A stretch of 64,000 bases of DNA from Crocodylus rhombifer (taxonomy: Eukaryota > Chordata > Crocodylia > Crocodylidae), in the NCBI GenBank assembly GCA_038503035.1, contig JAVSML010024320.1:186001-250000 (forward strand). The letters run 5' to 3'. A program made the translations under genes and the position numbers. Below the pieces are notes generated by a model that saw only the letters and a program-made list of their open reading frames with translations, did not search any database and had not been told where the DNA came from. This document shows, piece after piece, positions 44,193-56,536 of the stretch; position 1 is the first letter of the stretch; each line of letters begins with the position of its first letter.

Positions 44193-44584
44193 TTTCTAGT
44201 AGCTTAGGGAGACTTCCGTGACTTATTCCAAAAAGAAAAATTGCTAACTACTTTTCCTCCACTATTCCAGCTGACGGTGCTTCAATGCACGTGAGTGCTC
44301 TGACAGACAAGTTTGAAGTAATGGTTATCTGAAGTCCAGAGGTTAGAAAAACAACAGCTGGGTTTAATAAGAGCTTAATTACTCTGTTCATGGAAGAATG
44401 AATGCTCTTTCAACAGAATTACATCTTCAAAATTGTCTCCCTAGACAGCACATGGCATTACTCAACCCATGATACATCAAGTAGGTCATCACCCAAACAA
44501 TCTCTCATTGGCTGTTACCTTCTAGTAGGGTTGGGGTGTTGTTCTAGTCATGAAGGTCCAGGAAATGTCTCAGGGGAGAGTATT

Positions 44585-44665
44585 TTTTGTGATATATTTT
44601 ATTGGACCAATTGTATACATAAAAAAGTTGTCAGAAATCCATTTCCAGGAGGGAAAAATGCATCT
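44585..44665 (-). mobile_element. Penelope-like 3'-tail fragment
   Basis: GTGATATATTTTATTGGACC is the reverse of the tail (G)GTxxAATAAAAGATATCA seen at 2160-2185 and 17215-17255. Only the tail is preserved. Confidence 0.4.
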
Positions 44666-46004
44666 TTTACTTTTTGTCCCTTTTTAGGGTGGGGAGAAAA
44701 AGGGTTTTTTGTATTTTTGTTTTTTTCTGGAAGTGTACTCTTATTTTCTGGACAGCTTTAATTCCTTCTCTATTTTCTGGGTAAGAAGTTAGTGTATTAA
44801 AAAATGAGGTCCAGAATGTTCAGTAGGGTTCAGCAGCTGCTGTCAAGACCAGATTCTCCAAAGAACTCAGGCTCCCATTTCAGAACCAGAATAAGTATCC
44901 AGCTTTTCCAAAACAATGGGATCCCGATTGTAGAGAAGGAGGATACCACAATGTTCTTCAGGTGACTCAGCCTGGGGAGCAAGATAAGAAAGGATCAGAA
45001 AGCATGCTAGCTCGGAAGGACACCCCTCATGCAGTGTCTGTCATTAAACATGTGGAACGGAATCTCAAAGACCGTGACCAAAGTTGCATCTGTGCACATC
45101 TATTCAAATGAAATTAGAGGGGAGAAAAAAATCCAAGTTGCAAATATACACTGGTTAGATGCAAGAGCATTGAGAGATTGTATAACATTCTCTTTTTCCA
45201 GAAAGTCACTCCTCCTATAGCGCCAATAATAAATTAGGAGAATTTCTCCAATCCAGTAAACTTTAACCTGATTTAATGCTGTGCAGGGTAAGGGGGATGA
45301 AAAAAAATAGGAACATTTACTGTGTCTGTTTTTCCCTGAATGGATTAACAGATACCAGTTGACACAAATCCTTAAGTCCTTCTGCTACATAATTCAAAAA
45401 TAGGCTTTCTGCTGTATGGCTGAAGCCTATAAATTATTAATCTCCTTCCAGTATTAATCATTTATTTGTGGCTGAAATTGCATTAATATGCCATGGCAGG
45501 CTATTCCGAATGAGGCAGCCAGCCTTTTTTATTAAAAAAAAAAACCCTGCTAGCCATTTGTTTTCCAAGGTCTCCACAACAGTAACAAATAAGAGGTCAA
45601 GCAAGCCGAAAAACCTGTAATAACCAACCTCAGACCTGTCATAACTCTGGCGTTTTTGAATTTGATTAGCATCAAGAAAGCCTTGATTAGTTGGACAGGG
45701 CTTCAATGTGAAGGGAAAGGATAAGAGAGAAATACCATTAGAAATGCTTGCCTCTTTCTCTTACCTCCACCTTGAGGAGGAGGAGGGGAGAAAGCCAGAG
45801 TGAATTACATCTACATTACATACAGAGGGAATTTCAGTTCCTGGTGCTGTAGCAGCTCTGCTGGGTCTCTCCTGTCAGCAAGGACCACTGCACCTCAGCA
45901 AGATAAGATGGCATAAAAAGGGTGTCTTTATAGTGATTACATTGCCTGAGAAACCATTGCATCCTTTGGGTACCTGAATTTTTATATATTTCTTCTTGGT
46001 GTTG
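44666..46004. other. No gene; AT-rich block 45220-45500
   Basis: 45220-45500 has many TAAT/ATTA words (CCAATAATAAATTAGG, AAATTATTAATC, GTATTAATCATTTATT, CATTAATATGCC) and no transposon signature. It could be a conserved regulatory element, but that is speculation without alignment. A poly-A run of about 11 lies at 45534. Confidence 0.35.
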
Positions 46005-46240
46005 AGCACAGAAGACGTTTGAGGGTGATCCATTAGCTTATCTCCTGCCAGTCCAAGAACGTTCCCTCTGGTCTATTTTATAGCACTTTGTCCAGGCCAG
46101 TTTAAAGGATCCAAGTGATGAAACTTCTTCCAATTTACTTGGAGGAGCTATTTTAAAAGCTAAATAGACATCATCATTTGCGCTAGTTCTTGTAACATGC
46201 ATCAATGCCTCTCTCATAAATAATTGCTAAAGCTACATGT
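46005..46240 (-). mobile_element. CR1/L3-like fragment
   Basis: Reversed LINE 3' words: CTTTGTCCAGGCCAGTTT, CCAAGTGATGAAACTTCTTCC, then GACATCATCATTTGCGC. The copy is heavily diverged. Confidence 0.5.
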
Positions 46241-47270
46241 ACATGAGAAACCAAGAGAAAGAAAGTGAAGGAAATAGAGTATTAATGCCCAAGTTGACAT
46301 TCAGATGAGGAAAATGAGACAACTTAGAGAAATCAAGGTAGAATTGGGCCTATGGCTGTTGAGGACAGAGGAGTATGCTGATAAGGGACAGAGACATTTA
46401 AATGCCTTTGAAGATCATGGGCCTCCTGTCATTTATTCCAATAGAGCTTAGGTACCTAAACACACATGTTCCAGGGAATCTGAATGAACAGCTTTCCCTT
46501 GAAGGCTGCACATATGTCCTGGAAATGCCAGAATTAGGCTGTCTTCTCTATTCAACCTTGCTTGCCCTTTCAACTTTTGAAAAGGAGGTTTGGGACTGAT
46601 CAGACAATATGGATAATTTTCCTTGAAAAAAAAGCAGGTTTGGAGGCAATGTGTTTACTGAGAATTTAGGAGTTTCAGATGGAAACTGGAATAATGCCCT
46701 CGATCATTTTACTGCCATGAAAAATGATTTATTGGTAGAGTCTTGCCTAGTTGTGATTTATCATACTGGATGATAACATCCATCCATCATGTGTTGCCCT
46801 TTCCATAGAGGTCCATACCTGACCTTTTAGGGTGAACATCTGCAATAAAATAGCCAGCTCTGCACACCGCTTATGGGCCAGGCTCACCTCTATCATTTAT
46901 TCTATCCCAAACAGCTGCCAATGCAACACTGCCAGTCATCATGACATTATCATAAGGTCCTTTTAAAAATCCTTTACAATCATCTTCACCCAGAACTTTC
47001 CTGTCAACTTCTTTACACTATGTAAGCAATGCTTGCTTACTTTTGCTCTCTGGTTCATGTTGTTTATTTAAATCTTTTAATGAAATATCTTGTTGATTAA
47101 TCTTACAGAATATGTTTCTCTCTGAATACTGCCCCTTCTACCAGCAATCTGGTGCATACAGCACCGGTGACAGTCTTGCTGAATGAAGCACTGGAAGAAA
47201 TGTAAGGACCAGCTGCTACCCTCTTGATAAACAGAACTCAGCAGAAACACAGTACCTTCAAGTCACAGAT
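46241..47270. other. No gene recognised
   Basis: AT-rich unclassified sequence. Confidence 0.5.
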
Positions 47271-47735
47271 GCTAGAGACAAAACAGACCTCTCAGGCCAT
47301 CCAGTCTGTCTCCCCATGAAGGCAGAATGGTTCCTTGGTCTTGCAGTGTATTTTCTAGTGATCTGTCTAAGTTAGTTAGAGATGTTCCAGAGTAATGGGA
47401 CTCCCAACCATTCCCTTGGGGGAAAAAAATGTCATGATTTATAAAACAGAAGGAAATTTTCCATGGTATTCACACTTAGATTTTCCTTCTCTTAAGTTCA
47501 ACAGGCAGTATCCAACTGTATAAGCCTGTACAATATCTCTGTTTTCAGAATTTCCCATCTTGTATTTAGAAACAATTGGTATGTCTCCTCTTAGTTCTTG
47601 CTGCACTAGACTATATATACCTACCTCTTTTAATATTTCCATATCAATCAGGAATTCCAGCTACCTAATATGTTCTTCGCTGAACTTCTTGCAGCTTATT
47701 GATATCTTTCGAGCAATGTGACTCCCAGAGAGCAC
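47271..47735 (-). mobile_element. Old CR1-like fragment
   Basis: Reversed CR1 3' order is visible: CAGACCTCTCAGGCCATCC, GTCTGTCTCCCCATGAAGG, later GGTATGTCTCCTCTTAGTTC and CTTCTTGCAGCTTATTGATA. Divergence is high. Confidence 0.5.
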
Positions 47736-47969
47736 AAAATGACAGCTGCACTCACCAGCTGGGTAAAGGAGGCATTTCAGACACCTGCTCTGGTGCAGAG
47801 GGTCTCAGCATGGCCTCAGTAATCCCTCCAGTTGCTAGAAAAAGGCAGATTTAACTTCCTGTTGGGACACCATAGAGCACTGCTAATGGAAGCTTCCTGA
47901 AAATTTTTTTTTTTAACCAGCCAGCCCCATGGCACCCTGGCCATACCACCAGCTAGTCCTCCACATCAT

Positions 47970-48560
47970 TTCTAGGGTGGCACTAGGGTAATGAAAGCTA
48001 TATCTGGTGCTTAACACCTGCTGATGGGAGTGGGTCACCAGAAACACAAAGCTCCAGTTCAGAGTCTATGCTACCTCCCAATAACTTTTTGGGCACAATT
48101 CAAGCTCTATAAAGCCCTAAATGGCCTGGACCTTATGTACCTAAGGGATCACCTTCCCCCTTATGTCCCATCCCAAGCCCTAAGGTCAGCCAAGAGCAAA
48201 TCCAAATACCATGAGTGCACCAGACTCACTTATTGAAAATGTGGGAGGTTGTTCGCAGTAGTCTCCCCTCGACTCTGATCCCTCCCTTTGAAGCCCACCA
48301 GAGGCTTAGCCTGGGCCTCTTCTGGAAGTACTAATATCTTCCTATTTAGATAGGCATTTGGCACCCAAAGCCAAACTGAAACACTATATGGGAGTTTGAT
48401 ACGTAGTTTATCTTAATACTTTATTTGCTTTTATACCTTATTTTGTTTCTCCTGTTTCATTTCTCTTGTTCACTTATTTTACCAGTTGTTTTGTTATCTT
48501 CTGTGAGCTGCCCTGAGCTTTTGCTGGGAAGGACAACATATAAAACTAATAAATAAGTAA
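47970..48560 (+). mobile_element. L2-like LINE 3' end
   Basis: The coding end (48024-48236) is followed by a long tail ending GTGAGCTGCCCTGAGC and CATATAAAACTAATAAATAA. The second copy at 50600-52405 ends in the same CTAATAAATAA-type tail. Confidence 0.65.
48024..48236 (+). pseudogene. L2-like reverse transcriptase C-terminal fragment
   Basis: Residues 17-52 read YLPITFWAQFKLYKALNG, then LDLMYLRDHLPPYVPSQALRS. This corresponds to the L2-type ORF2 block 'LHWLPVxxRxxFKxLxLxYKALNGLxPxYLxDLLxPYxPxRxLRS'. The catalytic region is upstream of the truncation, and a TGA ends the frame. A two-residue compression (FKLYK for FK-x-L-x-YK) shows a small internal deletion. Confidence 0.65.
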
Positions 48561-49214
48561 ACACACAAGCTTCCTATTAGTCCCCAGGAGAATAGCAGTT
48601 GTCTGTATCTTGCACCACAATGCCACTTTTGGGGCAGACTTGCTGTGGTTGTGTCACCTAAGTCTGATTTAGGCCCAGGATATTCTTCTGTGATGTAGAC
48701 CTTTTTTCTAACAGAGACTTTCATTGATTTTTTTTTTTTTTTTACCATTGTACCACATTGCAAAGTTATTTCTAATTTGCTTTCTTCTGCCAGCCCTGGA
48801 TTCTTTCAATGTTAGTACTTTAGTGCTTAACTTACATAAAGATGTAGTCAATTCTCCATCACTGATGGAGAAGCTGTAATCAAGACAGTTTTGTCTTCAA
48901 GATGCATTCTAGCACAAGCAGAGGTTGTAGGCTTGATAACGCAACTGCTTGGTAAGTTTTATTTGGTCTGTGTTATGCCAGAGATCAAACTAGATAAACC
49001 TAATGGCCTCTTATATCATTAAAATTAAGGATCAGCTCTCATATTCTTCTCCTTCAAAGTGTTTGTGCCTCCAAATATTCCCCCTCCCAGATTTATTAGC
49101 TGTATTTTTTCCAAAAATCTGTTTTTACCCCTAATCTCCCTGGGTTCCTTTTTCATATGATTTTTCCCCACTGCCATTTACAACTCCTCCCCACTCAGTA
49201 GTGTATATGCATTT
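48561..49214. other. No gene; poly-T tract
   Basis: A poly-T run of about 19 lies at 48725-48743. Otherwise unclassified. Confidence 0.5.
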
Positions 49215-49570
49215 CATTAATTCACTGTTTATTTTTCTTCCAGACCAATTAATGAAGGTGATAAATGAGATAGGATGTAATACCAGTCCCCATGGCACCC
49301 CAGTAAGCTACCTCCTCCCCCCGCCGAATTAAAGCACTGCCATTTATCATTACCATTTGCTAATGTTCTTTCCGCCAATTTGTAGACCCTGTGGCAATAC
49401 TCCTACCGAAGCCAATCTGAATTAATTATTCAAGCAAGTTTATGTGCGATGTAGTAGTAAATGTGTTACAAAAGTCAGAACATAATACACCAACTGCATT
49501 TCCTATATGCACTAGTCTTTTAATTCTGTTTACTGAATTAAGTCAATTTGTGAAGATTTTCTTTCATATG
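49215..49570 (-). mobile_element. CR1/L3-like fragment, coding part
   Basis: Reversed CR1-type words: GTCCCCATGGCACCCCAGTA, GTGTTACAAAAGTCAGAACA then TACACCAACTGCATTTCC. The first corresponds to PxGxPQG (GVPQG-like) and the last to the DFRKAFD-side spacer in other copies. Both are frame-broken. Confidence 0.55.
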
Positions 49571-50599
49571 AGCAATACTTATCACAAAGGATCCGATCAG
49601 GATCAGGGACCCATTGTGAAGCTTGTTGCTACCTTCAGCAGATTAGTGACTATTTCCCCTCCCCTGTCTCCTCCTTCTCTCAAGTACAGAATGTAGATTA
49701 ATGAGGCAGACATTGCCTGGATTACTGACAATCTTTTTAAAAAATTGCTACATGTCCACATTTTACATTTGCCCTCTCTCTCTCTCACTCTTCCTTTTGT
49801 GTGCGGGGAACAGGCTCTCTTTTCATCAAGTGTACATCAGCTCCCACTGGTTATTGCCCATAGGAGTCAATATCATTGATAAAACTCAGTTGGTGAGCTC
49901 TTAGTTTCATGGAGCTGAATGTGAGATCAGACTTGGAGAACTGAGTAAGAATAAAGATTGGGGCAAATAATACCTTGAGAATTGGATACCCTGAGTTTTT
50001 CATGCAGGGGAACACCAGAAATCTTGATGAAAGTAAAAGTAAAACTTCTACCAAAGGAAGAGGGTGCATGGAGTTCCAGCCCATCCTGAGCACTTTGTCA
50101 GCTAGAATGGCTGGAGTGGACCTCCTCACTGGCCAGCTAGTGATTCAAGGTCTACATGCTTATGGAAGGCATACAATTGGGTTATTTTGCTACCCTGGAA
50201 GAGAGGACAGTAATGAGCCCCAGAGTAAAAGCATTGATCCATGTATAAACCTGTGAGGTGCTCGAGAGGTTACAGTCAATATCAAACAGATGATATTCCA
50301 CATCTCCCTTGAGGGAGGGAGGGAGCGGGGGAGGAAGGAAGGGGGGAGAGAAAAAACACATCTCAAGGTTATCATTTGTTGAGCATCCTACAAATTATTC
50401 CATGAGAGAGAAGGGCTTAGAAGAGGACAGATGTTTCTTTTTTTTTCAGAGCTCCAAACCTTGAAAATTCCCAGGGATCTTCCATAAACAGCTGATTGTC
50501 TTGCATGTAGGCACATTTGCCTTGGGAGTACTTCTATTTGTATCCCCTTCAGAGAGGCCTTCATCCAATGCACCCTTGTTCTGAACGGTAGCAGCCCTA
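49571..50599. other. No gene; purine-rich tract
   Basis: A G/A-rich tract GAGGGAGGGAGGGAGCGGGG lies at about 50312-50350, and a (CT)n run at 49773-49790. Otherwise unclassified. Confidence 0.5.
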
Positions 50600-52405
50600 G
50601 CTATCCCAGCTCTGGCCCCTTTTCAAGTAGAGTCAGACAAGTGGAGCATCTATCACCAACTCCATATGGCAAGAAGGCTGTGACTTTCTTGCAGACTCAG
50701 ATCTTGCCACCATCATCCATGCTTTTGTAGCCTTAAGGCTAGACTACTATGTTGCATCCTCTGTGAAGCAGCCCCAGGGATTATCCAGAAACTGCAGCTG
50801 ACACCGAGCATGGTGGCATTCACTTAATGGGGTAGGTCACCAGGAACACATTACTTCAGAGTCTGCACTGGCTTCCAGTAGCTTTCCTGGAACAATTCAA
50901 GGTGCTGATTTTGACTGACAAAGCCCTAAACTGTCTGGGCCCTACATGCCTAAGGATCCATCTTCTCTCTCATGTTCCACTGTGAACCCTAAGGCCAGGC
51001 AAAAGCAGCCTCCTGCAAGCACTAGCTGTGCACCAGGTTTTTTGGTGAAAACATATGGGAGGTGGTTTTTGGTAGTTGTTCCTCAGCTTTGGAACTCCCC
51101 CCCACCTCCATCTTGTCATCCACCAGAACCTGAGTGTGGGCATCTTTTGGAGGGATTGTAAAACCTTTCTATCTGGTCAAGCCCTCCGCAGGCAGGGTTA
51201 TTTTGGGGGGCATTTTCTGGAGAGTTTGTTCTAGGACATACTATTTTATAGTAATATTTTTCCTGTCTTTATTAACTTGATCTGTTTGTATTGTAATGTA
51301 ACCCGGGCGGTACTCCAAGAGGTACCCCCTCTCCAATTGAAGGGATCAAAGCAGGTACACAAGCGCTGTGAGAGGTGTAGGGACTCTCCTCCCCCTATAG
51401 AGCAGAGCCAGACCACCAATAGTGACTTAACCATATACCTTTTAATACTGGGAACATAACAGGCATAAATCAGAGGGTATAGTGGACACTACAATGCCCC
51501 AAGGGGGCAGGATTCAACAAAGGTTAGACACTTACAATCATTGACAAAAAACAGGGTTAACAAAATATAAAACACAAACAGCAGAACAAACAATACGGGT
51601 TGGTGAAATATAAAAAGGCACAAAATGCAAAATGTCAAATGACAAGGAAATATAGGGCCTTGGTACCTGGAAGGGGGGAGAAAACACAATGGCCCCTTTC
51701 CACTGCAAGAAGATTTGCTTCTTGTTATCACACTCACCCCAAGTCACAGCTGGGAGTTAAATCCAGATCTCCCATGTGGTAGGCAGAAATGCTGCCACAC
51801 AGCCACCACTGGTGGCACTGCCCCAGCCTGCTAGGGATCTTGACTTTCCCGGAGCCCCGGCCTCACATCAAGCTGCCTGGCCTCTGGTTGGAGGAGCTGG
51901 AAGCAGAGCTGGGAACCTCTCAGGTCGCTGCTCAGATCCTTCCTGGAGCAGGGGAGCCTCTCCTGCTGGCTGCAGCCTCTCGCAAGGGATCCTGGAGCCC
52001 GACGGGGAGCCTCTCCTGCTGGCCGCACTGCTGAGGGTCCCACTGCTGCCTGCAGGTCCTGCTCTTCCAGGCTCTTCCGGGGCACTGCTCCTGCCCCGCT
52101 GGCTCAGCTCTGTGAAGCTCCTTCCTTGTTGTCCCTCGCTGCTCTCTCCCCTGAGTCAGCCCATGCTGCCCCTTTTATCCCCCTCCAGGTAACCCAAGGG
52201 GACAATCGGGACACCGGGGGGGTGGGGTGGGGTGAGTCTCTGGGGCCTGATTGGTGAGGAAAGGGAATCCCAAGTCCTCCAATCATCTTTTGCCCTTTCA
52301 AAACCTTGGGCTAAGTCACTACCAGCCAGCCCGTCACATCAAACTGCCACAAGCCTCTTTAGGGGAGGGCATCTTATAAAGCTAATAAATAAAGCATATG
52401 GTGAT
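50600..52405 (+). mobile_element. L2-like LINE 3' end, split by a solo LTR
   Basis: L2-like sequence covers 50600-51296 and resumes 52339-52405. Coding traces: CATCATCCATGCTTTTGTAG with LRLDYY (the 'SRLDYCN' block), then GGTCACCAGGAACACATTAC, and AAAGCCCTAAACTGTCTGGG (KALNxLGP). The sequence TGGGTCACCAGAAACAC at 48030 shows it is a sister of the 47970-48560 copy. The tail CTGCCACAAGCCTC then CTAATAAATAAAG resumes after the LTR. Confidence 0.62.
51297..52338 (-). mobile_element. Solo LTR, 1042 bp, inserted in the L2-like tail
   Basis: Read on the minus strand it starts TGTGACGGGCTGGCTGG and ends CCGCCCGGGTTACA. A TATA-like GGATAAAAGGGGC is at 52168-52181 and an ATTAAA polyadenylation variant at about 51438-51443. 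The termini TGTGACGGG and (reverse complement of the other end) TGTAACCCGGG are mutually similar, as in chromovirus/Gypsy LTRs. An exact 20-mer starting GGGGAGCCTCTCCTG occurs at 51951-51970 and 52004-52023. A tRNA-like trace (GGAGATCTGGATTTAACTCC reversed) lies at 51750-51775. No internal genes; flanks TGTAA and TCAAA give no clean duplication. Confidence 0.6.
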
Positions 52406-55334
52406 TTGGGGTCTTTTTGCTAAATGCAGCAGAGCCCTGCATTCAATTCTGTACCTCACAGGAGACTAGGGTTAGCAGGTCCCTAACCACGCTCCAGGCC
52501 CACTCTCCCACCCAGTGAAGGCTCTCACCCCCTCAACTCCAGCCAGGCTCCTCATTCTTTCATTCTAATCAGGATTTTATTGATTTTGGTGAAAAATCAG
52601 AAAAACAGGAAAGCCTAATTTCAGTGCAAACCAAGCTGTTCTAGATGTTCCCCGAAAATAAGTCTTTGACAAACAGTTTTGGGAGAATGGATGAAAGGAC
52701 TGGCCACAGTAGGGCTGAGTATACAGGTTAGTTGATATAAGCAATGAGGCATGTAAGCCTCTGGTCTTGTCTGCTGTTACTGAAGTCAAGCATTAACTTG
52801 CCTTATCTCCATTTGACTTATTCCGCTCCTACTGATAGCAGCCTTGATCAAGTTGCTTTGCCAACACTAGCACTGCATTCACTCCCATGTGGTGCATGAG
52901 CGTATTCCACGATTCTTTCCTCCTTAATAAAAAAGTCTTTTTGCAATACATTGTGGAAGAATGTGCCTATAATTTATGGGGATGTGGGGGAATTATGGGA
53001 TGGCATCAAAGGACAAGCAGCCCTCTGGTGGGACAAGTCTTCATCCATACTGCAAGGTGGTCATTCTTAGGAGTTGAGTTGCAGTCACTCAGACTTTAGC
53101 TAATACACACTTTTTGGGCCAGCCGAATCAAGATAAAGTTGTCACCAAGCTCAAGTTAAAAGGTTTCTGTGCATGGACAGAAGTCAAGTTGGGGCAACAG
53201 CTGAGTTATAGATCAGGTTTAGTTTACAGTGAACACAAGCCTTTTACACATTGATAGCTTCCCATCCTGGAGATTTGGACTAGCTCAGACCCTTTTCTCC
53301 CAATGATGTAAAGCAGGCCCACTTACCTGTCAAGGCTCAAAGCCAATTTGTGACTGCCTTTTCTTAACCCTGCTATCATTTACCAGTCAATAATTCCATT
53401 GAAAGTAGCTAAGTGAAAATGATCTGGAATTGTTTTAATGGTGTTTACTAGTTCATAATGATGCACTGTATCTATTTCTGAATGTAACAGACAGAAGCCG
53501 ATAATAGGGACTGGAGAGAGACTAAACACTAATACTGACAGTAAAATCAAAGTGCACACACTCCTGATGAGATAAAAGAGAGAGCCCAGCTAGCTTTAGA
53601 AAAGTAGCAACTCTAAGGACTTTATCTGTCACAGCAGAGGTTCTTCTGCCAAAAGGACTTCACTCCAGGAGGAAAAAACATTCCCAAAAGCCACTATAGT
53701 TGAGAGTCCATTTCAGTATGATCTTTTATCTCCTGAAGGTGGGCACAGTCAATTTGAGGTCATCGTCTACTCACTGCCTCCTTTTGTTTCATGCCGCTCT
53801 GCTTTCAAACCCTCAGCCATGGCCAGTTCTTCTGGCCCTCCCTTCCCCTCCTGGGGAAATACTCTGAACTGGATGCCAGAACAAGTATTGCAGAGTTCTG
53901 GCCATCACAGCTAATGTAAGGCAAAAGGGAGCTAGTTTTGTTTCTGGCACAATTTAAAGCAGTATTGAGACTGCCAGAGCCCAGTGTGTTTTGGTCACAT
54001 GCCCCCTCAAGCATGACATGCTTCTAATTCCAGGTAAGCTAGAAAGAAATACTACCGAACCAACCTGGAATCCTTAGCTGCCCGTATCAAAGGGAATTTA
54101 GTACAAGCTTGAATCTGGTTTTCTGTTTTCTGGATATCGCTTGTGTGTTTTGATGAATATACTGCATTGATGTCCCCTGTATGTAGTGGAACTGTAGCCA
54201 CTGGAGGCAACCAATATCAACAAATCTCCCTTTATTTTTATTGATATCTTTATTTAACAGAGATATCAATATTTGTAGCCTTGACTTTCAACCTCGTGTT
54301 TCTATTTTATGTTCTGTTAATTGTTTGCACTCATTTAACAAGTTTTTTCCCTCCTATTACTGTATTTCATGTGCCTTGGATACATTTTATTAAAGGAAGA
54401 CATAGTCATCAGGATGGAAACTTTAAACCCTGTCAAGTGACTTTTCTAGCCCTAATGCACAGCAGGCAGCTGAAGCTATGAAATAAGAGACTTTGTTTAA
54501 TCAGCAATCTTGCAGGTCATGCCTTTATTAGATGACAACATATGAAATATTAAATATTACCAAATTGGCCAAGACTAAACATATTCAAACCTCTTTTTCA
54601 AGTCACAGATATAAAGTATCATGTAATTTATAAATCATGGAAATAGATCTGGCTTGTGGACATTTAAATGATTTTGTTTCTTGCCAAGCATTCTTTAAAT
54701 CTATGCCCAGTACAATGTATGAAGCAAATACAGCAACCCCGTACACATCTGGCAAATAGGGCTGTGGTAAGAAGTAATTTTCGATGGGGGGAAGAAAAAA
54801 ATGTGGAAAGCCAGATTTGGCAAAAAGGCCCTCTTTGTGGCTGTCAGGTTATAAATAGGGCTCTCAGAAATAAACAACAGAATCATGCAGACCTTCAGCC
54901 CAGTACAGCACCTGTTTATCAGGGAGGTATTTCTGTGTCTCCTTTACCATACTATCTGAAAAGCTCCCCTCAATGCATTTCTCTTCACAACACCCCTCTG
55001 GGGTAGGGAAGTACTATCATGCCCAAGCTACAGATGGTCAGAACTGAAGTATACATTCAACTCCTTTCTTTCCTACACACTTTTCCTGTGTGATCACTGA
55101 GCTTCTATGTGTCTCCACTGATCATGGGTAATGACCTCCGCAGTGTACCATACTTCGACTCTGTCCCTAATCACAGCCTGCAACTCATTTACCTAAAACT
55201 CCAAGAATGGAATAATGTGTACACTCCTAGGCAAAAGGCAAAGTAGGGATGTATCTTATAGACTAGCTACCTTTCTCTACTAAAAAAGATAAAAAGCACA
55301 AACATCCTTTCACTAAATGTCCTTGTCCTGGCCT
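52406..55334. other. No gene; one possible MITE
   Basis: Mostly unclassified AT-rich DNA. 53030-53235 shares GCATGGACAGAAGTCAAGTT then GGGGCAACAGCTGAGT with a similar stretch at 55790-55825. At about 55000-55050 GGGGTAGGGAAGTACTATCA is a MIR-like core word. Confidence 0.4.
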
Positions 55335-55600
55335 CAGCAAACATAGGGATACAGGGCTGAAAGAGACCTCCCAAGTCATTGAGTACCATGCCTTCCTATC
55401 GGAGGCAACATCAGAAAAACTCTTTCATGAACTTATCGAGTTCTGTCTAAAATTGATTAGATCACTTGTTTCAGTGCTTTCACTGGAAGACTGTGCAAAC
55501 ATCTTGCTGCTCTCATGGTTTGAATCATTTTTCTAGTTTTCAGCATAAATATATTCACAGCCAACTTATACCCATGTGTTCTTGTACCACATCCTCTCTG
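55335..55600 (-). mobile_element. Old CR1-like fragment
   Basis: GGGCTGAAAGAGACCTCCCA, AGTCATTGAGTACCATGCC, and CTTATACCCATGTGTTCTTG follow the reversed CR1 3' order, with heavy divergence. Confidence 0.5.
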
Positions 55601-55947
55601 CAGAGTCAGCCTGAGTTATCTGCATGTATGTGAGAGGAATTAGAGCTCAAGAGAAGGTGACCACATGGTAAAATAGTACTAAAGTTGTAAAGAGTTAGTA
55701 GCCTAACCTGAACTGTAGCCTTTACTCTTTTCATAGGCCAAGCCAATTTGAGTCAGAAGCTCTATACCACTTGAATTATGGGATTTTGTGTGTGGACAGC
55801 ACTCAAATTAGGGCAACATTTGAGTCATGGCTCTCATTAATTCTTCAGTGGAGACAAGTCCTCACATGCAATTGATTACTTCAGTCTAGGGTGGTGTGCT
55901 TAGACTGCAACTTTAACAATCTCCCTGGAAATTAAACTCAACACACA
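55601..55947. other. No gene; related MITE trace
   Basis: 55790-55825 (GTGGACAGCACTCAAATTAG) aligns with 53180-53210 as noted above. The element ends are not defined. Confidence 0.35.
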
Positions 55948-56334
55948 GGGAGCGCGTCTACATGAGACATATTAATGCACATTAGCCTAATTTAATGTGC
56001 ATTGTGGGCATGCACCTACATGTGTGTGCCCTAAATGCACATTAAAATGGTGAAATTAGGCTAATCATGCCTAAATTCGATACTTGCAAATGCAGGTGTC
56101 AAATTTAGGTATGATTAGTTAAAATGCATTAATGCACATGTAGATGTGGCCCAGCACTAATTTAAGTGCCAGGTCTGCCCAGCTACTCAGGGCATATGGC
56201 AGGGCTGCAGGGACTAGGCACTAACTTTAGTGCCAAGTCTTGTACATGTAGACACCTGCCAAAAATTGCTTAATGAGCATTAAATTAATGCACATTAAAT
56301 TTAGTTGTGCTTAAATGCCCGTGTAGATGCGCCC
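55948..56334. mobile_element. Composite MITE, GGGxGCGTCTACA ends
   Basis: The left end GGGAGCGCGTCTACATG has two possible right partners: TAGATGTGGCCC (ends 56152) and GTAGATGCGCCC (ends 56334). An inner TACATGTAGACACC lies at about 56251-56264. The body repeats TTAATGCACATTA words on both strands. It belongs to the same end-type family as 4642-4897. The two right ends suggest nested or composite copies. Confidence 0.55.
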
Positions 56335-56536
56335 AGCCTAGCTTAATAGGATTTGCAGCTAGATGAACCAAGGTGGCTGCCTCTTTCATGGCTATGAGGC
56401 CTCATCTATAAAACAGTAAAGGCCTGAGCTACTAAATAAAAGGTTATGTAAGCGTGTGGCTTGATGTGGAATCCTGTGAATGCAAGAATTCAGCTTCTGA
56501 GTCCAGCAAGCCTAAATCTATTGGCTGGATTTACAG

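Noticed and set aside
51776..52301. Frames up to 138 codons
   Set aside because: They lie inside the solo LTR; Leu/Pro/Ser-rich with no domain and overlapping in several frames.
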